Shown here: one piece after another, positions 10,065 to 21,654 of the stretch
Layout: each line of letters begins with the position of its first letter
Numbering within the stretch: the stretch's first letter is position 1
Assembly (NCBI GenBank): GCA_963555705.1
Contig: OY743174.1
Span: 23,841,108-23,905,107, forward strand
DNA: 64,000 nucleotides
Reading direction: 5' to 3'
From: Ligustrum vulgare
Lineage: Eukaryota > Streptophyta > Magnoliopsida > Lamiales > Oleaceae
Notes under the pieces: generated by a model
Databases searched by the model: none
What the model was told of the DNA's origin: nothing
The model's input: the letters and a program-made list of their open reading frames with translations, nothing else
Made by a program: the position numbers and the translations under genes

Positions 10065-10318
10065 GCCCCCAGGGAAAATCTCCCAGTGGCAAAGGGGAGG
10101 AGTGGTAAGTGCTCAGCGCGGCAGTGTGCAGAGTTGGATTCCCCGCAAGGTGGAATTGACTTTGTTGCAAGCGGGAGTTATTGAGGGATGCTCATACTTA
10201 CACAATCTTCTCAATCCTGGTCCCTGGGAGGCATAACCTTGATTTACAATCTCGAACCAATGACCTTTGACGTGGTCGGTTCGGGCCCTCAGGATGTAGG
10301 ATACACCTTTTTTTTTAT
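10065..10318 (+). mobile_element. tRNA-derived SINE
   Basis: 254 bp flanked by a perfect 14-bp target duplication TAACAGTATATGTT (10051-10064 and 10319-10332). An A-box-like TGGCAAAGGGG / AGTGGTAAGTG precedes the B-box-like GAGTTGGATTCC, as in Pol III-transcribed plant SINEs, and the element ends in a T-rich tail (CCTTTTTTTTTATT). It encodes nothing; mobilisation would rely on a LINE reverse transcriptase. Confidence 0.85.
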
Positions 10319-10559
10319 TAACAGTATATGTTTAGCAAAATTTTCAAACCTTGGGAAGTATTATTTTAAATGCTTTTTTTTTTTGTTTTCCATCGCAATC
10401 AGTCCACGCGTTTTATGCCACTGCATTTTCCAATTCAGTCTGTTTGCATTCCATTACCACTATATATTGAGCTGCTTCTTCCACGATCTCTTTTCTACAA
10501 ATTGAAATCAAATTGTAAAATCTTGATACTCCCTACTTAATATACTAAACTGGATAAAA

Positions 10560-13370
10560 ATGGCTTCCCAGGCAACACTTTTAAAGGACGTTCAGAAAAG
10601 AAGGACCAATTGGATTTTTAAAGTTCGTCTCGCACGGAAATGGGTCATCCCGACTCACAACTATCTGAAGTTCCTTGAGTTGGTTGTTGTGGACAAAGAG
10701 GTAAGCATGAAAACCTTCAATCTTTTTTTTATTTTTTTTATTTTTTATTATTTTTCCTCTTAAAACATGACTAAAGTCAATCCGATAATTTTTTTTTACG
10801 TGTATATAATTATATTTTTTACGTTTTTCCAATCAGAGTCACTGAATTTGATATGTTACATATTAACTGCATGCCTTCATTTTTTATCAATCCAGCTATT
10901 GCCTCCACTGGATTGATATAATATATATTAACTAATTAATGCTTTTACCTGACCTATGAAACATATTTTATTTCGAATTAGTTGTTGTTAATGTATATCA
11001 TGATTTGTTGTGTGTGTGTGTGTGTGTGTGTGTGTAATTTGGTATTTTTATATACAGATACATTGCTGCCATTGGGTAATTTCTTGTTTCTACCCTAATT
11101 CATGCAATCCATGATTCAATCACCATTGCTATCTTCTAAATTTTATCGATATTTGTAGGGTGATAGGATCCAAGCATCCATTAATCAGTCTTTGATAATT
11201 TGAACCATCCTTACGAGAGGGCTGTTTGTACTATATAAGTAACGTGAGCATCATCGATAGTGGAAGATATCGAATCACAACACGTGCATATCGATTGTTA
11301 TTCATGTCCACGGCTGAGATTATTGTAGTTGGTGATAAAAGGTTTCCAAGGAACATTTACAATGTTAAGACTTTTTCAGAAATTCTGTCCATTGGAAACG
11401 TTGATGACATTGAATTAATAGGTACCGATATTTTTTAAATTTCTGTTTTTCCTTGACCTACTACTAACATTTTTTATTTTATTTTTAGATGTTGTCGGAA
11501 AGGTTGTTGGCAAAGGGTTGCTGAAACACCAACAACATAGTCGTGCCGGAAAAGTATCGAAACACCAAACATTGAACTAGAGGATATTCAATACATCCCC
11601 GACTCTAATACTAGCTACATGATTAATAAATTATTTTTATGTGCCCTTGGATTAGTATCTCATTGTATTTTTTTTTTTTCAATAGACAGAATAGAATGAA
11701 GTGTACATTGTGGGATTCATATGTTGATGAGATATGTCACTTTATAGAGGTTTCACGAAATGACCCACTGGTCATGTTATTGCGGACGTGCAAACCAAAG
11801 ACATTTCAAGGTTTCAAAAGTTTATATTTAAGTACATTCTTCTCAATAATTTCTTTATGCTGATTTTGTAAATAATTAGAATTTAAACATATATTAAAAG
11901 TGTCATAATTAAACATTGCAGGGCAAATCACTTTGTCAAATGCTTTCTACGCTACTAGAATAATAGTCAATTATGGGGTGCCAGAAATAGATGAATTCTA
12001 GAGCAAGTAAACACGACTATTAACTTTCCACAACGTTTTTTTTTCATATTCATATTTTTATTTTAATATGGATTGCATGTTATGATGTTTTATGTTTTGT
12101 ACTTTATTTTTTTTATTATTCAGGTTGGTATTTGAAAATTTTGATTCACCACATGGAATTATCCAATTATCATGTACAACCACGTGTAGTGCTATAGACG
12201 AACTAGAAAGTGGAACCATTGAATTGACGACAGTTGCGGACATATTAGATTGCACCTAGGTTTTATCCATTTATAATGTTCTTAATATTTATTCAGTGTT
12301 CATTCGTTTCGTCTCAATTGATTCATTTATTTATTTTATATTTTTTTTTGGTCTTAAGGACGGTTTCTACTGGATTGTTGCTCAAATATTTGAAATGATA
12401 ACCAAAGGGGATTGGTCATTCATTAGTTGTAGGAGATGTAGGAAAAAACTTAGTAACCAGCCATCTGGATACTTTTGTGAACCATGTAATAGGCTTGAAA
12501 CTAATGCTACTCCAAGATACAAAGTAAAAGTCAATGTACTCGATGGCACCCACTATGCCCCTTTTCTATTGTGGGATCAAGCTTGTGATATACTCATTGG
12601 AAAGACAACTTTGCAGTTAAGAGAACATATCATATCATATCGGTGAGCCTTAATGTTTAACCTTAATATTACATGATCTAAATCTTCCTGAACCTTCAAT
12701 AAATGCATTATTTAACAGTCTATGGCAACGAAAGAGAAGAAATCTGGTACAAGATCGAGTGACTATGCTATTGTGAAGGCTAGCTGTCTAGAAGAGATTG
12801 AGTCTTTGGTCGATCGAACGGCTCTATTTAAGGTTCATATAAAGAAGGAGAATATTTCAAGAATTGAAAAAGTTTACTCTGTAAGTCGTGTTTCCGATGA
12901 TGAGAAATTGATTTAGAAGTACAAGAAAACCGACCTTAGCGTCATAAGTGTAAGTTCCCAATAATTCATTTTGTTATTTATTTATACTTAGTGATAGACG
13001 TGTGCTAATTTAGAATTTTTCCTTTTTTAGAGATTCGATGTTCTATCAATGTTAAAAGAGGCTGGTGAGGAAATCATAGAGGTATGTGTATGAAGTTATC
13101 TTTATTACATGTTTTTCAAATGTTCATAATTTTTTCTGTCCAGTTAATTATTGCAATTTTTATATATTATATTGATATTGATAAAATGTGCAGATAAATG
13201 ATTCAAAATGAAGAGGTCACACCCTCGGATGCTCTATCCAAAAGACCACGCTTTACGTCAAGTGATGATACTCCTACCAGTGGCATTCCAAAAAGATGGT
13301 GGATCTACCTCAAAGGTTCTTTTCGACGAGGTTGAAAAGGCCATGAAAAAGGAACAAGGATAATGATGGA
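10560..13370 (+). pseudogene. RPA1 (replication protein A 70 kDa)-like gene, decayed, multi-exon
   Basis: Exon 1 (10560-10700, MASQATLLKDVQ..., ending at a GT donor) matches the N-terminal OB fold of plant RPA1-like/DUF223 proteins. Further exons read in order: OB-fold continuation (GDRIQASIN..., YYISNVSIIDSGRYR, to about 11421), a segment with KCTLWDSYVDEI (about 11700-11810), and the C-terminal zinc-ribbon OB fold (about 12360-12643) with CRRC...CEPC. A C-terminal DALSKRPRF tail lies near 13225. Normal function would be single-stranded DNA binding. It is broken: a frameshift near 11195, stops in the exon near 11577, at 11999 and at 12915. RPA-like genes of this kind are carried by plant Helitrons, and a Helitron Rep/helicase lies downstream on the same strand, so an origin from that element is likely but unproven. 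Confidence 0.8.
11009..11035. repeat. (TG)n microsatellite
   Basis: About 13 TG units inside an intron of the RPA1-like pseudogene. Confidence 0.95.
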
Positions 13371-13543
13371 CGCCTAATTATGATAGTTTTTTCCAGTCTG
13401 TGATGCATTTACAATTCACTACTTCAAGCATATTATGACTTTATGTTTGCTTTGGTTGGGTTTTGATACATTCCCTATGTTTGTTTTCGTTGGGTTTTGA
13501 GACATTCTCTATGATTTATGATTTTTATGCTTGTTTTGGTTGG

Positions 13544-14146
13544 TGATGCAGTTCATTTTTTTCCATCGAGGCATCGATTAGTCAAGCCCCCTTGATGATC
13601 TCCTTAGGCCTTCAATACCTGCAAAATGAGGCGGGAATACTCCCCGTTTTACCTCCGGCGTGAGAATCAGTACACGGGAGGAAGATATATAAATATAAAT
13701 ATTCTTAAGAGAAATATTCATGAGAGAAGTATATATCTCTCCGTAAGGAGTCCTCAAAGTGAGGTATTTATAGGTCATGAACAATAACCGCTTGTTAAGG
13801 AATGAGAGCCACTAATTAGGGGATAATGACAACCATTAAAGGATAATTACCAAATAAAGGATAATGATATCCTATTAAAAGATAATAATCGCCACCATTT
13901 AAGGGATAATGACCACTAATTAAGGCGTAATAATAGCCCATTAATAATAGAATTCTATGTGGGTCGAATTTCCCTCTTGCCACGTGTCAATAATTGATTA
14001 GATGAGATAATCGATCGTCCATCGTATATCGTAGTCGTTGATAGTTTAGTCGACCGTGACATAATTTGACCATTACCCCACTGCTACGGAGTGATCGAAT
14101 CAAATAACCATTGGTCGTATAGAATGTGTTATTCCTATATGTATCA
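13544..14146 (-). repeat. 3' LTR of LARD
   Basis: 603 bp; on the minus strand begins TGATACATATAGG and ends GCATCA. A minus-strand TATA box CCTATAAATAC sits at 13764-13774. Confidence 0.82.
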
Positions 14147-14609
14147 ATAGCCCCCTCAAAGGATCATTATTATCGTATCAGAGAATTATGATCTTTTGAT
14201 TATTTTTCACCCGTGAATGCCCCAAACTTTTCATAAATGTCGGCAGTCAATGGTGTGTGAAGAGCTGCTTGAAAATGACCACCCTGAAATTAATCTTGAG
14301 GAGTTCGAGAGCTTTTTTCCATGCTGAAGTTTTTTGGAAGACAAAGACGAGCACAATAGTGAGGCCCGAATAAATCTCCTCAAACATAACAAAGATCATT
14401 TACTTGCATTTCCAAACTTTTCTTTAACTTTCTGTTTCCCAAACTTTCTGTTTTCCAAACATTTCGTCAACTTTCTGTTTTCCTAATTTTAGCCTACGTG
14501 CTCTTGACCGAAATGAATGATCGTTATTTTCCTCTCATTTGCTTTACTCTTCGATCAAACCTTTTTAAGTATTTCTATGTGATTCATTAGTCGAAGTCTT
14601 TTTTCGCTT

Positions 14610-15365
14610 CGTTCGTGACAAAGTTTCCATTGATCGTTTCTTAATGATCGAAGCTTCCCTTGTGATGAAGTCTTGAAATTGAACATTTCATATGCTTCCA
14701 TGCTTCGTGCGGGACGAAGTCTTTGTTGATTCATGCTTCGCGCGTGACGAAGTCTTTAGGCTTTGCTTGTGGGAAAGTCTTTGTTAATCCATACTTCGCG
14801 CGTGACGAATTATTTATGCTTTGCTCGTGGCAAAGTCTTTGTTGATTTATTCTTCATGCGCGATGAAGTCTTTGTTGATCCATGCTTCTCGCGTGACTAA
14901 GTCTTTATGCTTTGCTCGTGGCAAAGTCTTTGTTGATCCATGCTTCGCGTGTGACGAAATCTTTATGCTTTGCTCGTGGCAAAGTCTTTGTTGATCCATG
15001 CTTCGCACGTGACGAAGTCTTTATGCTTTGCTCGTGGCAAAGTCTTTTATGATCGTTTTTTAGCGATCAATGCTTCGCGCGTGACGAAGTCTTTATGCTT
15101 TGCTCGTGACAAAGTCTTTGTTGATCCATGCTTCGCTCATGAGGAAGTCTTTATTCCTTCGCTCGTGACGAAGTCTTTTATGATCGTTTTTTAGCGATCA
15201 ATGCTTCGCGCGTGACGAAGTCTTTATGCTTTGCTCGTGACAAAGTCTTTGTTGATCCATGCTTCGCTCATGAGGAAGTCTTTATTGCTTCGCTCGTGAC
15301 GAAGTCTTTTTTGATCCATGCTTCGCGTGTGACGAAGTCTTTATTGCTTCGCTCGTGACGAAGTC
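14610..15365 (-). repeat. tandem array of alternating small hairpins
   Basis: A repeat of about 58 bp holding two hairpins, one of CTTCG-N7-CGAAG type and one of CTTTG-N7-CAAAG type, joined by TCTTTATG and TCTTTGTTGATCCATG. Well-kept unit starts are near 14735, 14793, 14884, 14942 and 15000. A higher-order 131-bp duplication covers 15049-15179 and 15180-15310. A third stem type, CTTCA-N7-TGAAG, occurs at 14852. Confidence 0.85.
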
Positions 15366-18350
15366 CCAATGATTTGCTTGTGATAGTTTTGGCTGATAGT
15401 TTCGGTCTTTGAAATTGGTGATGCCATCTGACCATTGTAGTTGCTTAGCTTTCAACCATTTATGGATGTTACTCCATTCCATATTCGAGTACTCGAACAA
15501 ACTGTTTCCCAAATAAAGTATCCCGGTGCCAAAGGCTCGTGCCATTCTCTCCAAAAATTTGTTGGATCGATTTTTTGGATTTTCTTAAATTTTCCAGCAT
15601 TCCCATGGATATGGTGGCTATTGTGTTGCGAACTCAATCGAAGATCTTACTGAACAAGGGGGATGTGTGGTCATAATTCTTAACTCTATAATCTTGATAG
15701 TTGGACCCTGAGAAGATACTGGAAGCGTGTTCCATCAATTAAAGTTCGAGCCTCAACATCTTTAGCAATGATTTCACATTTAATTAATCTTGTAAAGTGT
15801 AGAGTTTCTTGCTGCATTTCCATCATCTGATTCTCGATCTCCTAAGATTGATGATTGGTTGACTTGATTGGTCGAATTTCCACTTAAATTGTAGCTGAAA
15901 CGATTATTGACTCGGAAGAACTATAATGCAAGTCATAGTGGTGACAACTTCTAAAACTCGCTGCAATAATTCTTAACCAATCTTCCGTTGGCTCATGTTT
16001 GAAGCTGTGCGTAGAGCAATTTGACATTTTTACCGACTTTTAGATTTTTCCTTACTTGGGCTATTGCCTTTTCTGCTAGTACTAAACGCTAACCATGTTT
16101 GCTTTCCAGTCAAGTATTTCCATTTAAGGGGATCAACCGCATTGTAATATTTTCCGATGAGTTTTAGAGGGCTGACTCGAAGAATACGGATGGCCTCGCA
16201 TGATGCCAATTTGGCCAAAATTTCCCTCATGTGCATTTTCATCACGATTACCAATAGTAACAGTTAACGTGCTAACTCTCAGCTAATGATAAATATCACC
16301 AACACGGTTTCATGATAATGAAATCCCGAAATTATGATTGCGATTCATTTGCATGACACTGATTTATTCTGCCTTTTCCTCCATTGTTTCAGATTGAACA
16401 CTATATTTCCACGAAATTCATGTCCGTTTCCAATAGATAATTGATTCAAGGCCTACAAATCATATTTGATAAAAATAGACATGATAAAATATGTATGCCG
16501 CTCAAGCAAAAAGCACCCAAAGCAGTAATCTTCGAAATATACATGCATGCATAAGCATTACTATCTTGTACTAAGCAAGTTTAGTTTTTTTTTTTTTTTC
16601 CAGACTTGTGAATTTCATCAAGATACCTTGCCACTTCATTTGGTGTTGAAAATCTATTTTTGTTAGTTTTATTAAGCTACCCTAGGTTTAACTTTTAATT
16701 TGGAAAAAACAGAACGGGTAACATCCAGGACTGAAGGTTTGCGTCCTATACGGCAGTTAACTTTGGAGTTGAGAAAAAAATTATTGCCCATGGATAAAAA
16801 TAATAATCCGATTATGACATGTATGGAGTAGAATTTAGAAATAATTCCCTAGTCGCACAAATTTTAGATCGCTAGAAATAGTAGGCATCACTATGGGAAT
16901 AGATCATATTACTTCAGATTCAGTAAGCATTTCACATCGAATTCAACGTGTTTAGATCGTAGTTGAGGTCGTGTAAAAATAATGGGATCGCATATCACAA
17001 TTCAATACCGTTAATGCATATTAGCAAATCACATGCTTTCAAAACTTTAACAAAGATATCATATTTCCAAAGGTAGTAGAGATAGAAATATCATCTCAGG
17101 TTTATAATGTTTTGGTCATGCATTTTTGCAGATTTATTTTAACCCATAATCTCCATTTATCACATAGATCATCACATTTGGCAAAGACAAGTAATCACAT
17201 TTGGAGTTGGTTAGCTCATAATTTAGCAGTAATCATAGATCATATGGGATTGCAAAGATTTCATGTTCCAGTCTCTCACAAGATTTTATCAACTTATGCG
17301 AGGATTAATGAAGAGGTTAGAATACACCTGGACTCGGTTTCGTAGTTTGAGAGTGACAAGGCCAGTAGATGGATTTTGATGGTGATCGTCCTTGTCAGGA
17401 CTTCGACGATGACAACTGGAGACTGGAGAAGGACATGGCTGCCTAAAGTGCTGGAGCCATCTCTAATATCGTACTGGGGAATTTTGATTGCCTCGGTTAT
17501 TTGCTCCCGAAGGTTATTGAGTGCAGTGGCATTCTCAAGGCTTTTTTAGCCTTCATTTGCAAAGAATAGATTTAATGCTTGCATCCTTGTCGATAGTCTC
17601 GGGGGAGGGGGGGCGTAAAATATTGTGCAATCAAAACAGCCGTGGGAATTATGGCTTGAGCAATTGATCGAGCGTCTGGTGTGCAGCTTCATAATGCAAA
17701 ACTTCTTTACAGAGAACATTTCAACAGGTAGGTAGTTTGCAAACTAGGGTCTGAAATTCCTTATTTGCAGCATACTCATACTGTTGGATTCAGTATTTGG
17801 ACCTTTCGACACCGGAAAATCGACGTTCATCTTTGTCATAGGGGAATTCCTTATCTACGATGCATCTGAATTCGATTTTAACAAAATCGCTAATTATCAT
17901 TGATCGTGATCATGATCGAAGAACTAGACCCTTCTGGAGACCACACGTTTGAGGCTTCCATTATGACAGCCCCGGATCTCTAGCTTTCAGCAGATTTCAA
18001 GTTTTCTTTTATCTCCTTGAAGAACTCCTCCACGTGTTCCAAGCCATAAACTTTGAAAATCAATTTATGTATGTTTCCTGGGCTTTGACCAAGAATACCC
18101 ACTTAGCATATCCTAAGCAACAAATTTCTCCACTAAATGTCCATGTCCTTTCCACGAGCATTGCTTGTTGGGAATTTGGTGGAGATGATCCGAAGAAGAA
18201 ACCACAATTGGCGTTGCAAAAGGTTCCTTAATTCGTTTCTTTAACCCGCCCTAAAGCTTGTTTCATTTTGTCTCCGGATCTTCAAATTTTTGGAATTTTG
18301 TATTTATTTAGGAAATGATCTTTGAACAACATGATTTTTTCCGATCAATT

Positions 18351-18367
18351 CCCACAGACGGCGCCAA
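18351..18367 (-). promoter_or_regulatory. primer binding site of LARD
   Basis: Minus strand TTGGCGCCGTCTGTGGG, immediately after the 5' LTR end GCATCA; this phrase follows the 5' LTR of many plant Tat-lineage gypsy elements. Confidence 0.75.
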
Positions 18368-18693
18368 TGATGCGGTTCAATTTTTTACATCAATGCATCG
18401 ATTAGTCAAGCCCCCTTGATGATCTCCTTAGGCCTTCAATACCTGCAAAATGAGGCGGGAATACTCCCCGTTTTACCTCCGGCGTGAGAATCAGTACACG
18501 AGAGGAAGATATATAAATATAAATATTCTTAAGAGAAATATTCATGAGAGAAGTATATATCTCTCCGTAAGGAGTCCTCAAAGTGAGATATTTATAGGTC
18601 ATGAACAATAACCGCTTGTTAAGGAATGAGTGCCACTAATTAGGGGATAATGACAACCATTAAAGGATAATTACCAAATAAAGGATAATGATA
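18368..18693 (-). repeat. 5' LTR of LARD, truncated
   Basis: 326 bp matching the 3' half of the other LTR. Homology stops abruptly at 18693, so about 277 bp of the LTR start have been lost. Confidence 0.82.
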
Positions 18694-19409
18694 CGCATAG
18701 CACTAGAACTAGATCTAACTATATCGAAGTAAACTGGAATTATTTACAAAACAAGAGAATAGAAAACAAATAAAAAATAGAATATAGACCAATGGAACCT
18801 ACTTCAATATTTTTTACAGATCCAACCAAAAAAAACATTTAAAATGGATCAACATGAAAGAATCCTATATTTTTCCCCCAGATCTAGCGTCCCAGCCTTC
18901 ATGTCGACAACAACTCGATGAGTTCTTCTTGGACAAGTGAATATAGCATAAAGCGTGATCCATTATCCCTACAACAAACAAACACACTTCATTAGGATAT
19001 TCATATTCATTTTTGTAATAATAAAAACATGTTATATCAAAAAAAAAAAATCATAAAAACATATCTGTGCAAAATGTGATCAGAAAAAAGGTATTTTAAA
19101 ATTCGCTCTTTCTAAGAAATCTGAAAATGGATCCCTCGAAAAATGTAGATAAGTTTCTGTCTCCATGGAATGTGTGTTCGAATTAGTTGGACAGGAAATG
19201 CGACGAGTTGTTGACGGAAGAATTGGTTATATTGTGTCTGTTTCCCCTCCCTCCCCTTAGTTTAACCGGAAACATCTTCCGGCGATCATTTTTCAACAAG
19301 TTTATGAAAACAGAGGAGAAGATTATGGTATTTGAGCAGCTGCATGGTTTTTGTAGCGATTTAGAATTTTTCAGTTGATTATAAAATAAATATTTAATTT
19401 CTCAAAAGA
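18694..19409. other. noncoding AT-rich sequence
   Basis: No gene seen. The open stretch 19187-19378 lacks any recognisable feature. Confidence 0.35.
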
Positions 19410-20692
19410 GTGTCGCTATAATTTTACTTATTTTTAAATTAAAGGGTGTTCGTCTAGCAATGTTGATTATTTCGAGTCAATAAAATATAATTTGAGTCCA
19501 ATTCGATTCCTAAGTCAATTTCATATTTTTAAATATTGTCCAAATCCAAAATTCGAGTTAATCCCAAAATTATTATTTTAAATCCGAAGTATTTTAAGTC
19601 TAAAATTTCAAAGTTCCAATTTTATTATTATCCAAATTTATTTTTCATCCAAGTTTATCTTTTAAATAATAATTAAGGTATTCTATTCTTTTCGCACTCG
19701 TATTCTTGTATCCCGAGTCTTTACAACCCTATTCTAAATCATATGTTTTCATATTTAACATTCCACAATTCTATTCCTGCAACAATACGTCTCCGTACCA
19801 ATCTATATATATATAGACACCCATATATTCCTCAAATCCAATTCACAACACAAAATCACAACACTTTTCAAAGTTCAATTTCCGTATGTATGTTTTCTGC
19901 CTTGAACCTTCCGTTGTCGTCCGAACCCAACTCGAACAAACTGCACCACTACTCCCCACTTTCATCAACGACAGCAAACAAAACCACCAAACTGAAAAAC
20001 CGCACCACCAATGTCGAATTCTAAGCACCAACCACAGACAACCTCCGATCAGTATCCCACCATCACCAATATTCTATGTCCGACAACCCATTACCGAACT
20101 TACAAACGGAAACACCATAGCCACGGCATCCCACAATCTGTTGAGATTTCTTGCCTTCGGACATGATGTTTACTTGCCTCTGGGCATGAGAATTACTTGC
20201 TTGTTTAAGCATGATATTTTGAGAATTTAGAACTTAAATTGCATGATTATATATGATATTTATGATATAATTTATTTAATCTTGTGCTGAGCCTACTAAA
20301 TATTTCTATAAAATGCTCACCATTTCTTTAAACTTACAAATTTTCAGATTACAGAGTTGGCGACGGAGTGTACGATGGTGTCTATTGAAGATTTATTAAT
20401 TATGTTTTGAGAAAATAAATTGAACACATTTAATTTTGAGATTTCAAATTTTCTATTATTATACCGAGTTACTTTTAAACGATTGAATTATTTACCGTTG
20501 AGTTTTTAAATGAAATTGAATTTTTAGTTGCTTTCGCTCAATTTTTATTTCAAATTTGAAGTGTGATTGTTGGAATCAATTTTTATAAAATAATGTGATT
20601 AAATTTAGTCATTTTTCAACTCATATATTATATTGAAAATTATTTTGAAAGGATGATGTGGCGTTCTGGGTGTTTAGAACTCAGGGCGTTAC
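19410..20692 (+). repeat. solo-LTR-like sequence (gypsy type)
   Basis: Ends GGGCGTTACA at 20692. It has the layout of long plant gypsy LTRs: A/T-rich start, a C-rich leader-like block rich in ACC/CCA (19890-20090), a 'cacc...ttcag' splice-like block at 20320-20350, then an A/T-rich tail. The left end is uncertain (TGTCGCTATAATTTT near 19410 is a guess) and no target duplication was found. Confidence 0.35.
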
Positions 20693-21654
20693 AGGGGTTT
20701 TTTTTATTTATGAAAATGAGGGTATGGTTGCATATATACCCTTTCTGGACGGTTCCATTAGGGTTATCCATTTTTTCCCCAGAAATTCGGTACACTAAGA
20801 AATGTTATTGGGCTGTTTTTTGTATATAAAATAGTATAGTTTTATGGGAAAAATACGTATGTCAGGCTATTACAATTACACAATTCATAATTGCGACATA
20901 ACTATAATTCATTCACTAATCAGGTCCTAAATAGTATGTGTGTGTGTGTGTGTGTGTGTGTTAATTAACAGTAATCATGAAAAATATGGGCATGTAATCA
21001 CGCTTTCAGTTCAAATAACTTTCCCTAAAATCAAGCAATCAGTTACTCCACTTTACCATAAGAGATGGGTCTTTCAAATTAACCATTGTTTGATGAGCTT
21101 CATAATGGATTAAACGCAAGAAAAGGATAGAGACCACTAATTAATTCCCTGCTATCGAAGTCTCATAATCTTAAGATCGAAGATAAACAAGGTTACAAAA
21201 ATTGCTCAAGATAATAGAACTTCAAAAAGTTCGAGGTCACATTTGCTGGTTAATTTATTGCACTGGAACGAGAAAATCTACATTAACCATCAAGTTACTG
21301 AACCTTTGTGTTTAGTCATGTATACGTGATCTCATTAATTGAGAATCTACCAAGTTGCGCGCTGAACATGAAGGCAGTGTCTTAGATTTTAATTATGTTG
21401 GCAATCAACTGAAGAAATCGGTGTGAGACGAATATGTGTGGAGATGGTTCACACTGTAAATTTAAGATTATTAACTAAAATCTATATGTATCCTGAGTAT
21501 TTGTATTTTCTAGTTAATTCGACTGAAATGAGTCTGCTCGCATATTTATTTCGTATAGTGTTCGAGTATACAGGACCTCATACATTATGATGTATCTGTT
21601 TTTCGTTGGATCTCAAATTAAGATTGTACATCCAGTTATGACATGTGTCTTGGA
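20693..21654. other. noncoding; contains (TG)n at 20937-20961
   Basis: A (TG)12 microsatellite and, at about 21028-21046, the phrase AATCAAGCAATCAGTTA, which recurs at 48732-48748 also after a TG microsatellite. Otherwise nothing recognised. Confidence 0.5.

Larger units (their letters stand above)
13544..18693 (-). mobile_element. non-autonomous LTR element without coding capacity (LARD-like)
   Basis: Direct repeats 13544-14146 and 18368-18693 are LTRs of a minus-strand element. Going along the minus strand: truncated 5' LTR, then a primer site TTGGCGCCGTCTGTGGG typical of plant Ty3/gypsy (Tat-like) elements, 4.2 kb internal DNA without gag or pol, a purine tract (TTTGAGGGGGCTAT), and the full 3' LTR. 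The two LTRs differ at only a few positions over about 320 bp, so the element is fairly young. The internal region contains a hairpin repeat array (14610-15365) and scattered open stretches on both strands (for example 14250-14410 plus, 16030-16254 minus) that I cannot assign and that may be captured sequence. Confidence 0.82.

Noticed and set aside
13578..13784. 68-codon minus-strand ORF present identically at 18402-18608
   Set aside because: It lies wholly in the LARD LTR; duplication reflects the LTR pair, not two genes.
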